Shown here one piece after another: positions 1 to 8,165 of a DNA stretch of 39,926 bases (the stretch's first letter is position 1; every line of letters starts with the position of its first letter). Where the stretch lies: NCBI RefSeq assembly GCF_014645735.1, contig NZ_BMMH01000037.1, positions 1 to 39,926 on the forward strand, read 5' to 3'. A model generated the notes under the pieces. It saw only the letters and a list, made by a program, of their open reading frames with translations. It was not told the DNA's origin and did not search any database. A program made the translations under genes and the position numbers. Origin of the DNA: Nocardia jinanensis (GTDB taxonomy: Bacteria > Actinomycetota > Actinomycetes > Mycobacteriales > Mycobacteriaceae).

Positions 1-50
1 CAGCGACTGAGCGAAGGAGTGAAGAACCGGGGTTAATAGGGCCCCGCCCA

Positions 51-69
51 GCGGCGCCGAAGGCGCCGC
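51..69 (-). terminator. GC-rich hairpin, second stem of the sucCD terminator region
   Basis: The arms GCGGCGCC and GGCGCCGC (51-58 and 62-69) pair perfectly around a GAA loop. The hairpin lies beyond the 81-109 hairpin in the direction of sucD transcription, so the two form a tandem pair. There is no T tract after it on the minus strand, so it is more likely an auxiliary stem than an independent terminator. Confidence 0.5.
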
Positions 70-80
70 AAATAAACACA

Positions 81-109
81 GAGGCCGCCCGCGCGACGCG
101 GACGGCCTC
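81..109 (-). terminator. intrinsic terminator of sucCD
   Basis: The arms GAGGCCG (81-87) and CGGCCTC (103-109) continue, after one mismatch, into a five-pair inner stem CCGCG/CGCGG with a three-base loop. The hairpin begins 24 nt past the sucD stop codon. Read on the minus strand it is followed by the T-rich stretch TGTGTTTATTTG, as expected for an intrinsic terminator. Confidence 0.7.
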
Positions 110-133
110 CCGGAGTTCGGCGCAGTGACCGGA

Positions 134-1048
134 TCAGGCGGACACGGCCGCCTTCTCGAGGATCTCGCGCGCGAGAGCGGCGGTTTCGGACGGCGTCTTG
201 CCGACCTTCACACCCGCGGCCTCGAGCGCGTCCTTCTTGGCCTGCGCGGTACCCGAGGAACCGGAGACGATGGCGCCCGCGTGACCCATGGTCTTGCCCT
301 CGGGCGCGGTGAAACCGGCCACATAGCCGACGACCGGCTTGGTGACATTGGCCTGGATGTAGGCCGCGGCCCGCTCTTCGGCGTCGCCGCCGATCTCACC
401 GATCATGACGATCAGCTTGGTCTCGGGGTCCTTCTCGAACGCCTCGATGGCATCGATATGGGTGGTGCCGATCACCGGGTCGCCGCCGATACCGATGGAG
501 GTCGAGAAGCCGAAGTCGCGCAGCTCGTACATCATCTGGTAGGTCAGGGTGCCGGACTTGGACACCAGGCCGATCGGGCCCTTGCCGGAGATGTTGGCCG
601 GGGTGATGCCGACCAGCGATTCGCCGGGGGTGATGATGCCGGGGCAGTTCGGGCCGATGATCCGGGTCTTGGCACCCTTCTCCACGTTGTAGGCCCACGC
701 GTAGGCGGTGTCCTGCACCGGGATGCCCTCGGTGATGACCACGAGCAGCGGAATCTCCGCGTCGATGGCCTCGATGATGGCGTCCTTGGAGAACTTCGGC
801 GGCACGAACGCGATGGAGACGTCGGCGCCGGTCTTCTCGATGGCCTCGGCCACCGTCGCGAAAACGGGCAGCTCGACGGCGTTGCCGTCTTTGTCGGTGT
901 GCGAGACGGTGGTGCCCGCCTTACGCGCGTTCACACCGCCGACGACCTGGGTCCCCGCCTTGAGCATCAGCGCGGTGTGCTTGGTGCCCTCGCCGCCGGT
1001 GATGCCCTGGACGATGACCTTCGAGTCCTTGTTGAGGAAGATTGACAT
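134..1048 (-). CDS. sucD: succinyl-CoA synthetase (ADP-forming) alpha subunit
   Basis: This is the alpha subunit of the TCA-cycle enzyme that interconverts succinyl-CoA and succinate with formation of ATP. The 304-residue length is normal for the family. It starts MSIFLNKDSKVIVQGITGGEG, the typical CoA-binding Rossmann start. The segment KTMGHAGAIVSGSSGT carries the catalytic histidine that becomes phosphorylated (His256 here). AAAGGA lies 11 nt before the ATG. The gene follows sucC by 42 nt on the same strand and is followed by tandem hairpins, so sucC-sucD is a normal two-gene operon. It corresponds to M. tuberculosis Rv0952. Confidence 0.97.
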   Translation of the reverse strand: MSIFLNKDSKVIVQGITGGEGTKHTALMLKAGTQVVGGVNARKAGTTVSHTDKDGNAVELPVFATVAEAIEKTGADVSIAFVPPKFSKDAIIEAIDAEIPLLVVITEGIPVQDTAYAWAYNVEKGAKTRIIGPNCPGIITPGESLVGITPANISGKGPIGLVSKSGTLTYQMMYELRDFGFSTSIGIGGDPVIGTTHIDAIEAFEKDPETKLIVMIGEIGGDAEERAAAYIQANVTKPVVGYVAGFTAPEGKTMGHAGAIVSGSSGTAQAKKDALEAAGVKVGKTPSETAALAREILEKAAVSA

Positions 1049-1090
1049 AGTTCTTTTTGTCCTTTACTGGGCGTGCCCTAGTAGGTCGAC

Positions 1091-2254
1091 TCAGCGGGCC
1101 GCGAGTTCGGCGGCCTTGTCGGCGCCTTCGTCCATGGTCTTCGCCAGCGTCACCAGCGGGTGCGCGGCCTCGGCGAGAATCTTGCGACCCTCTTCCACCC
1201 GGTTCCCGTCCAGGCGGACCACCAGCGGCTTGTTCGCTTCGTCACCCAGGATCTCGAGCGCCTTCACGATGCCGTTGGCGACCGCGTCACAAGCGGTGAT
1301 GCCACCGAACACATTCACGAAAACGCTCTTGACCTGCGAATCGTTCAGGATCACGTCGAGACCGTTGGCCATGACCTCCGCGGAGGCGCCACCACCGATA
1401 TCGAGGAAGTTGGCCGGCTTCACGCCGTTGTGGTTCTCGCCGGCGTAGGCGACGACGTCCAGAGTGGACATGACCAGCCCGGCACCGTTGCCGATGATGC
1501 CGACCTGACCGTCGAGCTTGACGTAGTTGAGGTCGTTCTCCTTCGCCTTGAGCTCCAGCGGATCGGTCGCGTCCTTGTCGGCGAACGCCGCGTGGTCGGC
1601 GTGCCGGAACTCGGCGTTCTCGTCCAGGGTGACCTTGCCGTCGAGCGCGAGGATCTCGTTGTCCGGGGTGCGGACCAGCGGGTTGACCTCGACCAGGGTG
1701 GCGTCTTCGTTGACGAAGACCTCCCACAGTTTCTGGATGGTCACCGCGGCGGTGTCCAGCACATCGGCGGGCAGATGGCCCTGCTCGGCGATCGAGCGGG
1801 CGAACGCGAGATCGACACCCTTGACGGCGTCGACCGCGACCTTGGCCAGCCGGTCGGGCTTGGTGGCGGCGACCTCTTCGATCTCCATACCGCCTTCGAC
1901 CGAGCACATGGCCAGGTAGGTGCGGTTGGTGCGATCGAGCAGGAAGGAGATGTAGTACTCCTCGGCGATATCCTTCGCCTCGGCGACCAGGATCTTCTTT
2001 GTGATGTGGCCCTTGATGTCCAGGCCGAGGATGTTCTGCCCGTGCGTGAACGCGTCCTCCGGGGTGGCCGCGTACTTCACGCCACCGGCCTTGCCGCGGC
2101 CGCCGACCTTCACCTGGGATTTGATCATCACCGGCTTGCCGATTTCCGCGGCGATCGCGCGGGCGTCCTCGGCGGTGTCGGTCACGCGGCCTTCCGACGA
2201 AGGCACCCCGTGCTTTACGAAGAGCTCCTTCGCCTGATATTCGAAGAGATCCAT
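1091..2254 (-). CDS. sucC: succinyl-CoA synthetase (ADP-forming) beta subunit
   Basis: This is the nucleotide-binding subunit partnered with SucD. At 387 residues it is full length. The N-terminal half is an ATP-grasp domain, starting MDLFEYQAKELFVKHGVP, with the glycine-rich VKVGGRGKAGGVK loop and the metal-binding VEVNPL segment. The C-terminal half is the CoA-ligase domain (GNGAGLVMSTLD, DIGGGA, VFGGITACD). It is the first gene of the operon and is transcribed away from the M23 peptidase gene. No strong Shine-Dalgarno precedes the ATG at 2254. A TAGAGT box on the minus strand at 2332-2337 could be its -10 element, but a -35 match is poor. Confidence 0.97.
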   Translation of the reverse strand: MDLFEYQAKELFVKHGVPSSEGRVTDTAEDARAIAAEIGKPVMIKSQVKVGGRGKAGGVKYAATPEDAFTHGQNILGLDIKGHITKKILVAEAKDIAEEYYISFLLDRTNRTYLAMCSVEGGMEIEEVAATKPDRLAKVAVDAVKGVDLAFARSIAEQGHLPADVLDTAAVTIQKLWEVFVNEDATLVEVNPLVRTPDNEILALDGKVTLDENAEFRHADHAAFADKDATDPLELKAKENDLNYVKLDGQVGIIGNGAGLVMSTLDVVAYAGENHNGVKPANFLDIGGGASAEVMANGLDVILNDSQVKSVFVNVFGGITACDAVANGIVKALEILGDEANKPLVVRLDGNRVEEGRKILAEAAHPLVTLAKTMDEGADKAAELAAR

Positions 2255-2749
2255 GTACTCACCGTCTCGTCTGCGTTGCTATGACAACGTCTTTGTTGGC
2301 GGCCCGACGTCGGTAGCGGGTCGTTCGGACTCTAACCACTCATAGGGACGCCCGATCGGGCACGTTCATCCTAAGTGGCGCAGGTCACGGGCCCGCCCGC
2401 GGGGAGGCCAAACCCGCAGGCCATGACTACCGGCGAGTAGCTTCCGGACGAGCCGCAGGCGGTGCGCGCAGACCGTCCAGGAGATGTAGGTGGTCCGGGC
2501 GTCGCAATCACAGGACAGAGAGTCCGATCGTGAGCTCCACCCACGAGGGAAACGTGATCAATGTCACAGTAACGTTTGAAAACGTCCTACCGCTTGCCGC
2601 TTCGCAATCATTTCGTTACCGTCGAACCGTCGATGTCACAACCCGATCACAAACGTTGCACAGGCGTGGGTGCTTGCGCATTCGGTTGTCGCGGGAGTAG
2701 AGATCTCCGTGATATTGCTCTCGCGAGCAGGTTTAGAGAGGACGGCAGC
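2255..2749. other. divergent intergenic region between sucC and the M23 peptidase locus
   Basis: No convincing gene lies in these 495 bases. Visible signals are a perfect 12-bp palindrome GCCCGATCGGGC at 2350-2361, a CRP-type site at 2553-2568, and the inverted repeat ACGTTT-GA-AAACGT at 2572-2585. The palindromes suggest control of both flanking units. I looked for a c-di-AMP (ydaO-type) riboswitch, known upstream of some actinobacterial wall-hydrolase genes, and did not recognise one. Confidence 0.6.
2553..2568 (+). promoter_or_regulatory. CRP/FNR-type (cAMP receptor) binding site
   Basis: The sequence CGTGA-TCAATG-TCACA matches the actinobacterial CRP/GlxR consensus (C/T)GTGA-N6-TCAC(A/G) at every defined base. 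It is immediately followed by ACGTTTGAAAACGT, a second dyad. It lies about 180 nt before the proposed leader ORF and 295 nt before the M23 peptidase ATG, and about 300 nt upstream of sucC on the other strand. Which promoter it controls is inferred, not seen. Confidence 0.5.
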
Positions 2750-2866
2750 TTGACGCAGCACCCCGCTCCGCAGTCGCAGGGCCGTTCGGCAGCTGCCATT
2801 CCGGCGCCGCATCCCGTCACCGCCGATCAGATCTCCGGTGCCAGTCGGATGCGAACCGGCCGATGA
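2750..2866 (+). CDS. short leader ORF, or missing N-terminus of the M23 peptidase
   Basis: A TTG codon at 2750 lies behind AGAGAGGA and opens a 38-codon frame (LTQHPAPQSQGRSAAAIPAP...), ending in a TGA that overlaps the ATG of the M23 peptidase (ATGA at 2863-2866). About 70% of its third codon positions are G or C, so it looks translated. Two readings fit. It may be a translationally coupled leader peptide. Alternatively, a one-base indel separates the true N-terminus from the peptidase frame; the Pro/Gln/Ala-rich composition matches the peptidase's disordered N-terminus. I do not recognise it as a known protein. Confidence 0.4.
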   Translation: MTQHPAPQSQGRSAAAIPAPHPVTADQISGASRMRTGR

Positions 2867-4173
2867 ACCACCGCGGCACCCTCGACCCGCAAACCGACGG
2901 TCGTCCCGGTCGGCGTCGGCGCGAGAACGCGCAGCCGGCCGAAGGGGGCCAATCGTTCAACGCGTTCGGCGCCCCCGGTGACAGCCGGTCCCGTCGCCGC
3001 CCTCTCAACACCGCCGCCGCGTCGGCCGCCGCCGACGCCCATCGCACCGCCGCCGATGACTTCTGGTCGACCAACCAGGGCTGGGCCGATTCACAGGCCG
3101 ACAACTGGTCCGAAGCCGATCGGCAGCCGCAGAACACCTGGCAGCAGGACGAGTGGCAGCAGGGCGGATGGCAGCAGGACGAAAAACCCGCCTGGCACAG
3201 TGATCCGAACTGGAACACCCAGCAGGGCTGGACCGAGGCACAGTCCTGGTCCGAGGCTCCGGCGCAGTCCTGGTCCGCGACTCCCGCGCAGTCCTGGCAC
3301 GATGCCGAACCCGCGGTGCGCGAACACGATGAACCCCCCCGCTACGACAGACCCACGACGATCGCCGAGGCGCTGGAGAGCGCGCCGGTCGCCGAGGAGG
3401 ACACCGAGGAGCCCCGGCAATCCCGCTCCCGGGGCGCGCATCGCGTAGCGGCCCCGCCGTCCGCGCTCAAGGGCCGCGCCGCGGTCGTCGCGGTGGCGGC
3501 GGGCGCGGTGGTCGCGGCCGGGCAGTGCGCCACCGCGGAGCCCAGCGATCACAAACAGGCCCAGCAGGCCACCGACTACGAGGCCGCCGGATCGGTTCAC
3601 GAGATCGCCGCCCAGTCGATGGCGACCGAGGATCCGGCCGCCGCGAACACCGCCTCGCCGCAGATGCTCGGCGGCAACCTCCCGGTCGACACCGGCCGAT
3701 TCGGCGAAATGCTCGCCAACGGGGCCCAATTCGCCGAGGATCTCGCCCAGGCCGAGGAAGCCAAGTTCCGGCCGCTGTTCTCGAGGTTCGCCAGCGGCTC
3801 CTACACCTCCGGGTTCGGCGCCCGCTGGGGCGTCCAGCATCTCGGTATCGACGTGGCCGCACCGATCGGCACTCCGATCTACGCCGTAGCCGACGGTGAG
3901 GTCATCGACGCGGGTCCCGCCTCGGGCTTCGGTATGTGGGTGCGTCTGCTCCACGCCGACGGCACCATCACGGTGTACGGACACGTCGACACCACCACGG
4001 TTTCGATGGGCGAATACGTGTTCGCCGGAGATCAGATCGCCACGGTGGGCAACCGCGGGTTCTCCACCGGTCCGCACTGCCACTTCGAGGTATGGCTGAA
4101 CGGCAGTGACAAAGTCGATCCGGTGCCCTGGCTGGCCACTCGTGGGATCAGCCTCACCGGCAACGGCGACTGA
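2863..4173 (+). CDS. membrane-anchored M23 (LytM-type) peptidoglycan peptidase
   Basis: This is a predicted zinc endopeptidase acting on cell-wall cross-links outside the membrane. Residues 1-200 are disordered, Arg/Gln/Trp-rich, with short repeats such as AQSWSEAP / AQSWSATP. Residues about 203-222 (AAVVAVAAGAVVAAG) form one hydrophobic segment, probably a membrane anchor or uncleaved signal. The M23 domain fills about residues 310-425 with all metal and catalytic motifs: HLGID (His326, Asp330) and HCH (His405, His407). It therefore looks active. It sits where M. tuberculosis has Rv0950c, between sucC and uvrD1. The ATG overlaps the stop of the upstream short ORF and has no obvious RBS of its own, so coupling or an N-terminal frameshift is possible. 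Confidence 0.92.
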   Translation: MNHRGTLDPQTDGRPGRRRRENAQPAEGGQSFNAFGAPGDSRSRRRPLNTAAASAAADAHRTAADDFWSTNQGWADSQADNWSEADRQPQNTWQQDEWQQGGWQQDEKPAWHSDPNWNTQQGWTEAQSWSEAPAQSWSATPAQSWHDAEPAVREHDEPPRYDRPTTIAEALESAPVAEEDTEEPRQSRSRGAHRVAAPPSALKGRAAVVAVAAGAVVAAGQCATAEPSDHKQAQQATDYEAAGSVHEIAAQSMATEDPAAANTASPQMLGGNLPVDTGRFGEMLANGAQFAEDLAQAEEAKFRPLFSRFASGSYTSGFGARWGVQHLGIDVAAPIGTPIYAVADGEVIDAGPASGFGMWVRLLHADGTITVYGHVDTTTVSMGEYVFAGDQIATVGNRGFSTGPHCHFEVWLNGSDKVDPVPWLATRGISLTGNGD

Positions 4174-4233
4174 CCTGGTTTCCGTATCCGTCGATCGCAC
4201 TCGGGTTCAGGGATATACGGCTCCGGCCGCCCT

Positions 4234-4659
4234 TCAGGGTGCGGCGTGGATCGCCAGCCCGATCAACGCGATCACCTTCGCGATCTCCAGCCCGATGTAC
4301 CAGTAGTGCGCCCGGGACCGGGGTAGCTCCTCACCCGCGAGCACCCGATCCGAGCGGCGGGACAGCGGCGGTCGCACCACGCCCAGCTGGACCACCAGGA
4401 TCACGACCGTGACGGCCAGCCACGCCCACACCGCACCGGTCGGCGCGATAACGACAGCCGCCGCCGACAGAACCGCCGCAAGGACCGCCTCCACGCTGTT
4501 CAACGCCCGGAACACCAGCCGTCCGATACCCAGCCCGAGTTCGGTCGTGATGCCGGGCGCTCGGAACTTCAGCGGCGCCTCCAGAAACGAGATGGCCAGC
4601 ACCATACCCAGCCAGAGCATCGGCACGAACCACATCAGATGCTGCGCGACAGACTCCAT
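4234..4659 (-). CDS. four-helix integral membrane protein, unknown function
   Basis: The 141-residue protein has about four hydrophobic segments: MWFVPMLWLGMVLAISF near the N-terminus, VEAVLAAVLSAAAVVIAP, WAWLAVTVVILVVQLGVV, and IGLEIAKVIALIGLAIHAA at the C-terminus. A conserved-looking polar loop (FLEAPLKFRAPGI) follows the first helix and a basic loop (RPPLSRRSDRVL) lies between helices 3 and 4. I do not recognise a family with known function. It lies between the convergent M23 gene (60 nt away) and pcrA, which is upstream on the same strand with a 38-nt gap, so it could be cotranscribed with the helicase. Confidence 0.75.
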   Translation of the reverse strand: MESVAQHLMWFVPMLWLGMVLAISFLEAPLKFRAPGITTELGLGIGRLVFRALNSVEAVLAAVLSAAAVVIAPTGAVWAWLAVTVVILVVQLGVVRPPLSRRSDRVLAGEELPRSRAHYWYIGLEIAKVIALIGLAIHAAP

Positions 4660-4697
4660 GATCGGAACCTACCGCGCCGCCGAACCCGCCGGGGGCG

Positions 4698-7427
4698 CTA
4701 GAGCTTGGTCAGCGTCTGGCTGAACTTCGGGATGAGCCGGATGGTGCCGCTGGATCCGAAATCGATCGTCACGCTGGCCATATCGCCGACACCGTCGGCG
4801 GCGACCACCCGGCCGAGACCGTACTTGTCGTCGCTGACCCGATCGCCCACCGCCAGGGCCAGGCCGACATTGTTGCGGGATACGCCCCGCCGGGCCGGGC
4901 GCCCCTCGCCGATACCCGGCCGGGGGTCCCGGGACTGCGGCCAGCCGCCGGTCCAGTCCTCACCGGCCGACTCGGCGCCGCGACGGCGACCGTACTGCTC
5001 GGGAGCCGAGGACCGTTTGGGTTCGAGCCGTTTCCAGTCGATCAGATGATCCGGAACCTCCTGCAGGAACCTGGACTCCGGATTGAACACCGGTTGCCCC
5101 CACGCCGAGCGGACCACCGCGCGAGTGAGATACAGGCGGCGCCGGGCCCTGGTGATACCCACATAGGCGAGTCGCCGTTCCTCGGCCAGTTCGGCGGGAT
5201 CGCCGAGAGCACGCAGATGCGGGAACTGGCCGTCCTCCCACCCGGTCACGAAGACCACCGGGAACTCCAAACCCTTGGCGGTGTGCAGGGTCATCATGGT
5301 GACCATGCCCGAGCCGTCCTCGGGTATCTGGTCGGCATCGGCCACCAGCGATACCCGTTCCAGGAACGCGGCCAGCGAACCGGGTTCGGGTTCGCCCTCG
5401 CCCGTCTCCGGGACCAGACCTTCGGCCTGTGCGGCAACGAGTGCGTTCCGAGCCTCGGAACTGAATTCCCGGGCGACGCTGACCAGTTCGTTCAAGTTGT
5501 CCAGCCGCGCACCGTCCTGCGGATCGTCGGAGGCCTCCAACTCCGCCCGATAGCCGGTGCGGTCCAGCACCGCCTCGACCACCACGCCCACATCCGGGAA
5601 ATCCACCTCGTCCATTTCCCCTGCGGCCCGGATCTGCTCGAGCAGAGCGACGAACCCGGCGATGGCGTTGCGCGCGCGGGTGTTCAGCAGCGCGACCTCG
5701 CCGGCGGCGGCATCACGCAGAGCCTCGGCGAATCCGATACCGCGCTGTTCGGCGTGCACGGCCACACAGGCCTCGGCGCGGTCCCCGATACCGCGGCGCG
5801 GGGTGTTGAGAATCCGGCGCAGGCTCACCGCATCGTCCGGGTTCTCCAGGACGCGCAGGTAGGCGACGATATCGCGGACCTCTTTGCGCTCGTAGAACCG
5901 AACCCCGCCGACCACCTTGTACGGCAGGCCCATCCGGATGAAGATCTCCTCCAGGGCCCTGGAGTTGTTGTTGGTTCGGTAGAACACCGCGATATCGGAG
6001 TATACCGCCGCTCCCTCGTCCACCAGCCGGTCGATCTCGCGGGCGACGAAAGCCGCTTCGTCGTGTTCGTTGTCGGCGACATAGCCGGTGATGAGTTCGC
6101 CCTCACCGGCGTCGGTCCACAACCGTTTGTCCCGACGGTTGCTGTTGCGCGCGATCACCGAGTTCGCCGCGGACAGGATGTTCTGCGTGGACCGGTAGTT
6201 CTGTTCCAGAAGTATGGTCTCGGCATCGGGGAAATCGCGCTCGAATTCCTCGATATTGCGGATGGTGGCGCCGCGGAAGGCGTAGATGGACTGATCGGCG
6301 TCGCCGACGACGCAGAGTTCGCTGGGCGGCACGGTGTGCGGATCGGGTTCCGGGATATCGGAACCGGCGGCAGCCGCCGCACCGGCATCGGTATCGGCGG
6401 CCTCACCGGCCGCGCCCGGGGTGTGATGCCCGACGAGTTCTCGCACCAGCACGTACTGCGCGTGGTTGGTGTCCTGGTATTCGTCGACCAGAACATGCCG
6501 GAAGCGACGACGGTAGTACTCGGCGACCTCGGGATGCCGCTGCAGCAGTGCGACCGTCTCACCGATGAGGTCGTCGAAGTCCAGCGCGTTGGCCGTACGC
6601 AGCCGCCGCTGATATTCGGTGTAGGCACGGGCCACGACGCGCGGCAGTTCCGCGTCTTCGAATCCCGCGTCGCCGCTTGCCTGTTCCGGACCGACGAGTT
6701 CGTTCTTCAGGTTCGAGATGGCGGTCGCGAGCAACCGCGGCGTGTACTTCTTGGCATCCAGTTCCAGATCCCGGCTGATCATGGTGAGCAGCCGCCGGGA
6801 ATCGTCGGCGTCGTAGATGGAGAAGTTCGAGTTCAGCCCGGGCAGCAGCGCCGACTGGGTACGCAGGATCCGCACACAACTGGAGTGGAAGGTCGACACC
6901 CACATACTCGCCGCGCGCGGACCCACCAGCTCGATGACCCGCTCCCGCATCTCGGCGGCGGCCTTGTTGGTGAAGGTGATGGCCAGGATCTGCCCGGGCG
7001 TAGCCCCGCGAGCGGCCAGCAGGTAGGCGATCCGGCGGGTCAGCACGGCGGTCTTGCCCGAACCCGCCCCGGCGACGATCAGCAGTGGCGGCCCGGTGTG
7101 CAGGACGGCGGCACGCTGCTGCGGATTGAGTCCCTCGAGCAGCTGCCCGGCGTCCTCGGCCCGGCGCTGCGCGGTATCCGTGCGCTGCTGCGTCTGTTCG
7201 GCCTGCACCCGACGCTGCAACGCGGCCAGCCCACTCGGCGCACCGCCCGCTTCACGACCGCCGGCTTCGGGACCGCCGGGGCTCGCCCCCTTCCGAGCGC
7301 CGCCGGGTAGCTCCAGCCCGGGCAGGGTCATATCCTCCGCCGCGCCGGGCTCCGGTGAGCCGGCGGCGGAGGCGGTGGCACGGGAAGTGTGCGAATCCGA
7401 ACGAAGTGCTGCCGCGGTGGTGTCCAT
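4698..7427 (-). CDS. pcrA: ATP-dependent DNA helicase UvrD1/PcrA (SF1A)
   Basis: This is a 3'-5' helicase for nucleotide excision repair and replication restart. All SF1 motifs are present: Q-motif LNPQQRAAV, Walker A AGAGSGKT (Lys125), motif II DEYQDTN (Asp315/Glu316), motif III GDADQSIYAFRGA, LLEQNYRST, motif V TLHTAKGLEF, motif VI YVGITRARRRLYL. The C-terminus (GDRVSDDKYGLGRVV... to residue 909) is the Tudor-like RNA polymerase-binding tail. At 909 residues it is longer than the M. tuberculosis protein (about 770). The extra length is a disordered N-terminus of about 100 residues and an Ala/Asp/Glu-rich insert just before motif III. A TAGCGT box lies 9 nt before the ATG. A start at the internal ATG of MTLPGLELPG is an alternative. 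Confidence 0.96.
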   Translation of the reverse strand: MDTTAAALRSDSHTSRATASAAGSPEPGAAEDMTLPGLELPGGARKGASPGGPEAGGREAGGAPSGLAALQRRVQAEQTQQRTDTAQRRAEDAGQLLEGLNPQQRAAVLHTGPPLLIVAGAGSGKTAVLTRRIAYLLAARGATPGQILAITFTNKAAAEMRERVIELVGPRAASMWVSTFHSSCVRILRTQSALLPGLNSNFSIYDADDSRRLLTMISRDLELDAKKYTPRLLATAISNLKNELVGPEQASGDAGFEDAELPRVVARAYTEYQRRLRTANALDFDDLIGETVALLQRHPEVAEYYRRRFRHVLVDEYQDTNHAQYVLVRELVGHHTPGAAGEAADTDAGAAAAAGSDIPEPDPHTVPPSELCVVGDADQSIYAFRGATIRNIEEFERDFPDAETILLEQNYRSTQNILSAANSVIARNSNRRDKRLWTDAGEGELITGYVADNEHDEAAFVAREIDRLVDEGAAVYSDIAVFYRTNNNSRALEEIFIRMGLPYKVVGGVRFYERKEVRDIVAYLRVLENPDDAVSLRRILNTPRRGIGDRAEACVAVHAEQRGIGFAEALRDAAAGEVALLNTRARNAIAGFVALLEQIRAAGEMDEVDFPDVGVVVEAVLDRTGYRAELEASDDPQDGARLDNLNELVSVAREFSSEARNALVAAQAEGLVPETGEGEPEPGSLAAFLERVSLVADADQIPEDGSGMVTMMTLHTAKGLEFPVVFVTGWEDGQFPHLRALGDPAELAEERRLAYVGITRARRRLYLTRAVVRSAWGQPVFNPESRFLQEVPDHLIDWKRLEPKRSSAPEQYGRRRGAESAGEDWTGGWPQSRDPRPGIGEGRPARRGVSRNNVGLALAVGDRVSDDKYGLGRVVAADGVGDMASVTIDFGSSGTIRLIPKFSQTLTKL

Positions 7428-7764
7428 CGTCTGTTCACGCTACCGCCGCGACCCGACACGATCGAACACTCGGCCGAATTCGCTCCACGCGAGCGCCGCG
7501 CGCCCCCGATATCCCCAGCAGTGAGCGTTTTGCATACCTCGCCCACCGTGGCAAACTGGCAATATGGTTTGCCCTTCAGCGAAACATCCGCGCCGGTCGT
7601 GTGGACGGCGGGGCCGCAGACCGGGCACCTGACGCCCTATCTGGGCAGGTAAGGGGGAACGGCACTACCAGACCCGCCGGGTCTATTTCACGGTGTAGGA
7701 GCTCTGGACCGGTAACACGACGCGCCTCGACGCCGATCCAGGTTCTGACACGAGGAGATGAGAA
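7428..7764. other. divergent intergenic region between pcrA and chorismate mutase
   Basis: I see no convincing gene in these 337 bases. They must hold the promoters of both flanking genes. The main visible structure is the inverted repeat at 7550-7573. A good ribosome-binding site, GAGGAG, sits at 7751-7756 in front of the chorismate mutase start. Confidence 0.6.
7550..7573. repeat. inverted repeat, possible operator
   Basis: The arms GGCAAAC (7550-7556) and GTTTGCC (7567-7573) are perfect and flank the relatively AT-rich spacer TGGCAATATG. The element lies mid-way in the pcrA/chorismate mutase intergenic region, suggesting a protein-binding dyad near a promoter. No T tract follows on either strand, so it does not look like a terminator. 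Confidence 0.35.
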
Positions 7765-8076
7765 ATGAGCACACCCGCTACGGCGACCGGGTCGGGTTCG
7801 ACAACCGACACGGACTCGGAGCTCCCTCGGACCGAAGCCGAGATCGAGAAGCTCCGTAAGGAGATCGACCGGCTCGATGCGGAGATCCTCACGGCGATCA
7901 AGCGCCGAACGGAGATCTCGCGGGTAATCGGACGCACCCGGATGGCTTCCGGGGGTACCCGGCTGGTGCACAGCCGGGAAATGAAAGTGCTGGAACGTTT
8001 CAGCGAGCTGGGTCAGGAAGGTCACACCCTGGCGATGCTGCTGCTGCGACTCGGTCGCGGACGGCTCGGCCGCTAG
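7765..8076 (+). CDS. chorismate mutase, AroQ class (Rv0948c type)
   Basis: This converts chorismate to prephenate, the branch point to phenylalanine and tyrosine. The 103-residue all-helical protein contains LRKEIDRLDAEIL, AIKRRTEISRVIGRTRMAS and RLVHSREMKVLERF. The last resembles the active-site region of the small actinobacterial AroQ enzymes. The C-terminus LLLRLGRGRLGR closely resembles that of M. tuberculosis Rv0948c, where this tail contacts DAHP synthase and activates the mutase in a complex; the same partnership is inferred here. No signal peptide is present, so it is the cytoplasmic enzyme. GAGGAGATGAGAA precedes the ATG. The first 20 or so residues are a Thr/Ser-rich extension. Confidence 0.94.
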   Translation: MSTPATATGSGSTTDTDSELPRTEAEIEKLRKEIDRLDAEILTAIKRRTEISRVIGRTRMASGGTRLVHSREMKVLERFSELGQEGHTLAMLLLRLGRGRLGR

Positions 8077-8118
8077 GGCCCTATACCGACGCGGCGGCCC
8101 GCAGACCGCCGCAACCTC

Positions 8119-8157
8119 ACGAACCGCCCCGGGTGATTACGCCCCAGGGCGGTTCGT
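8119..8157. terminator. bidirectional terminator between convergent genes
   Basis: The arms ACGAACCGCCC (8119-8129) and GGGCGGTTCGT (8147-8157) form a perfect 11-bp stem, with a further GGG/CCC pairing inside the loop. The hairpin sits between the chorismate mutase stop (8076) and the gabD stop (8166) of the convergent gene, so it can serve both. No strong T tract follows on either side, as is common in actinobacteria. Confidence 0.65.
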
Positions 8158-8165
8158 ACTGTCGG

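Noticed and set aside
125..1045. Plus-strand open frame opposite sucD
   Set aside because: It is a Gly/Asp/Arg-rich antisense shadow of a well-conserved gene.
2255..2749. c-di-AMP riboswitch before the wall hydrolase gene
   Set aside because: I searched by eye for the conserved ydaO-type core and pseudoknot elements and did not find a convincing match. A covariance-model search would settle it.
5046..7310. Plus-strand open frame of about 750 codons opposite pcrA
   Set aside because: The opposite strand holds every SF1 helicase motif, and this frame has no recognisable domain.
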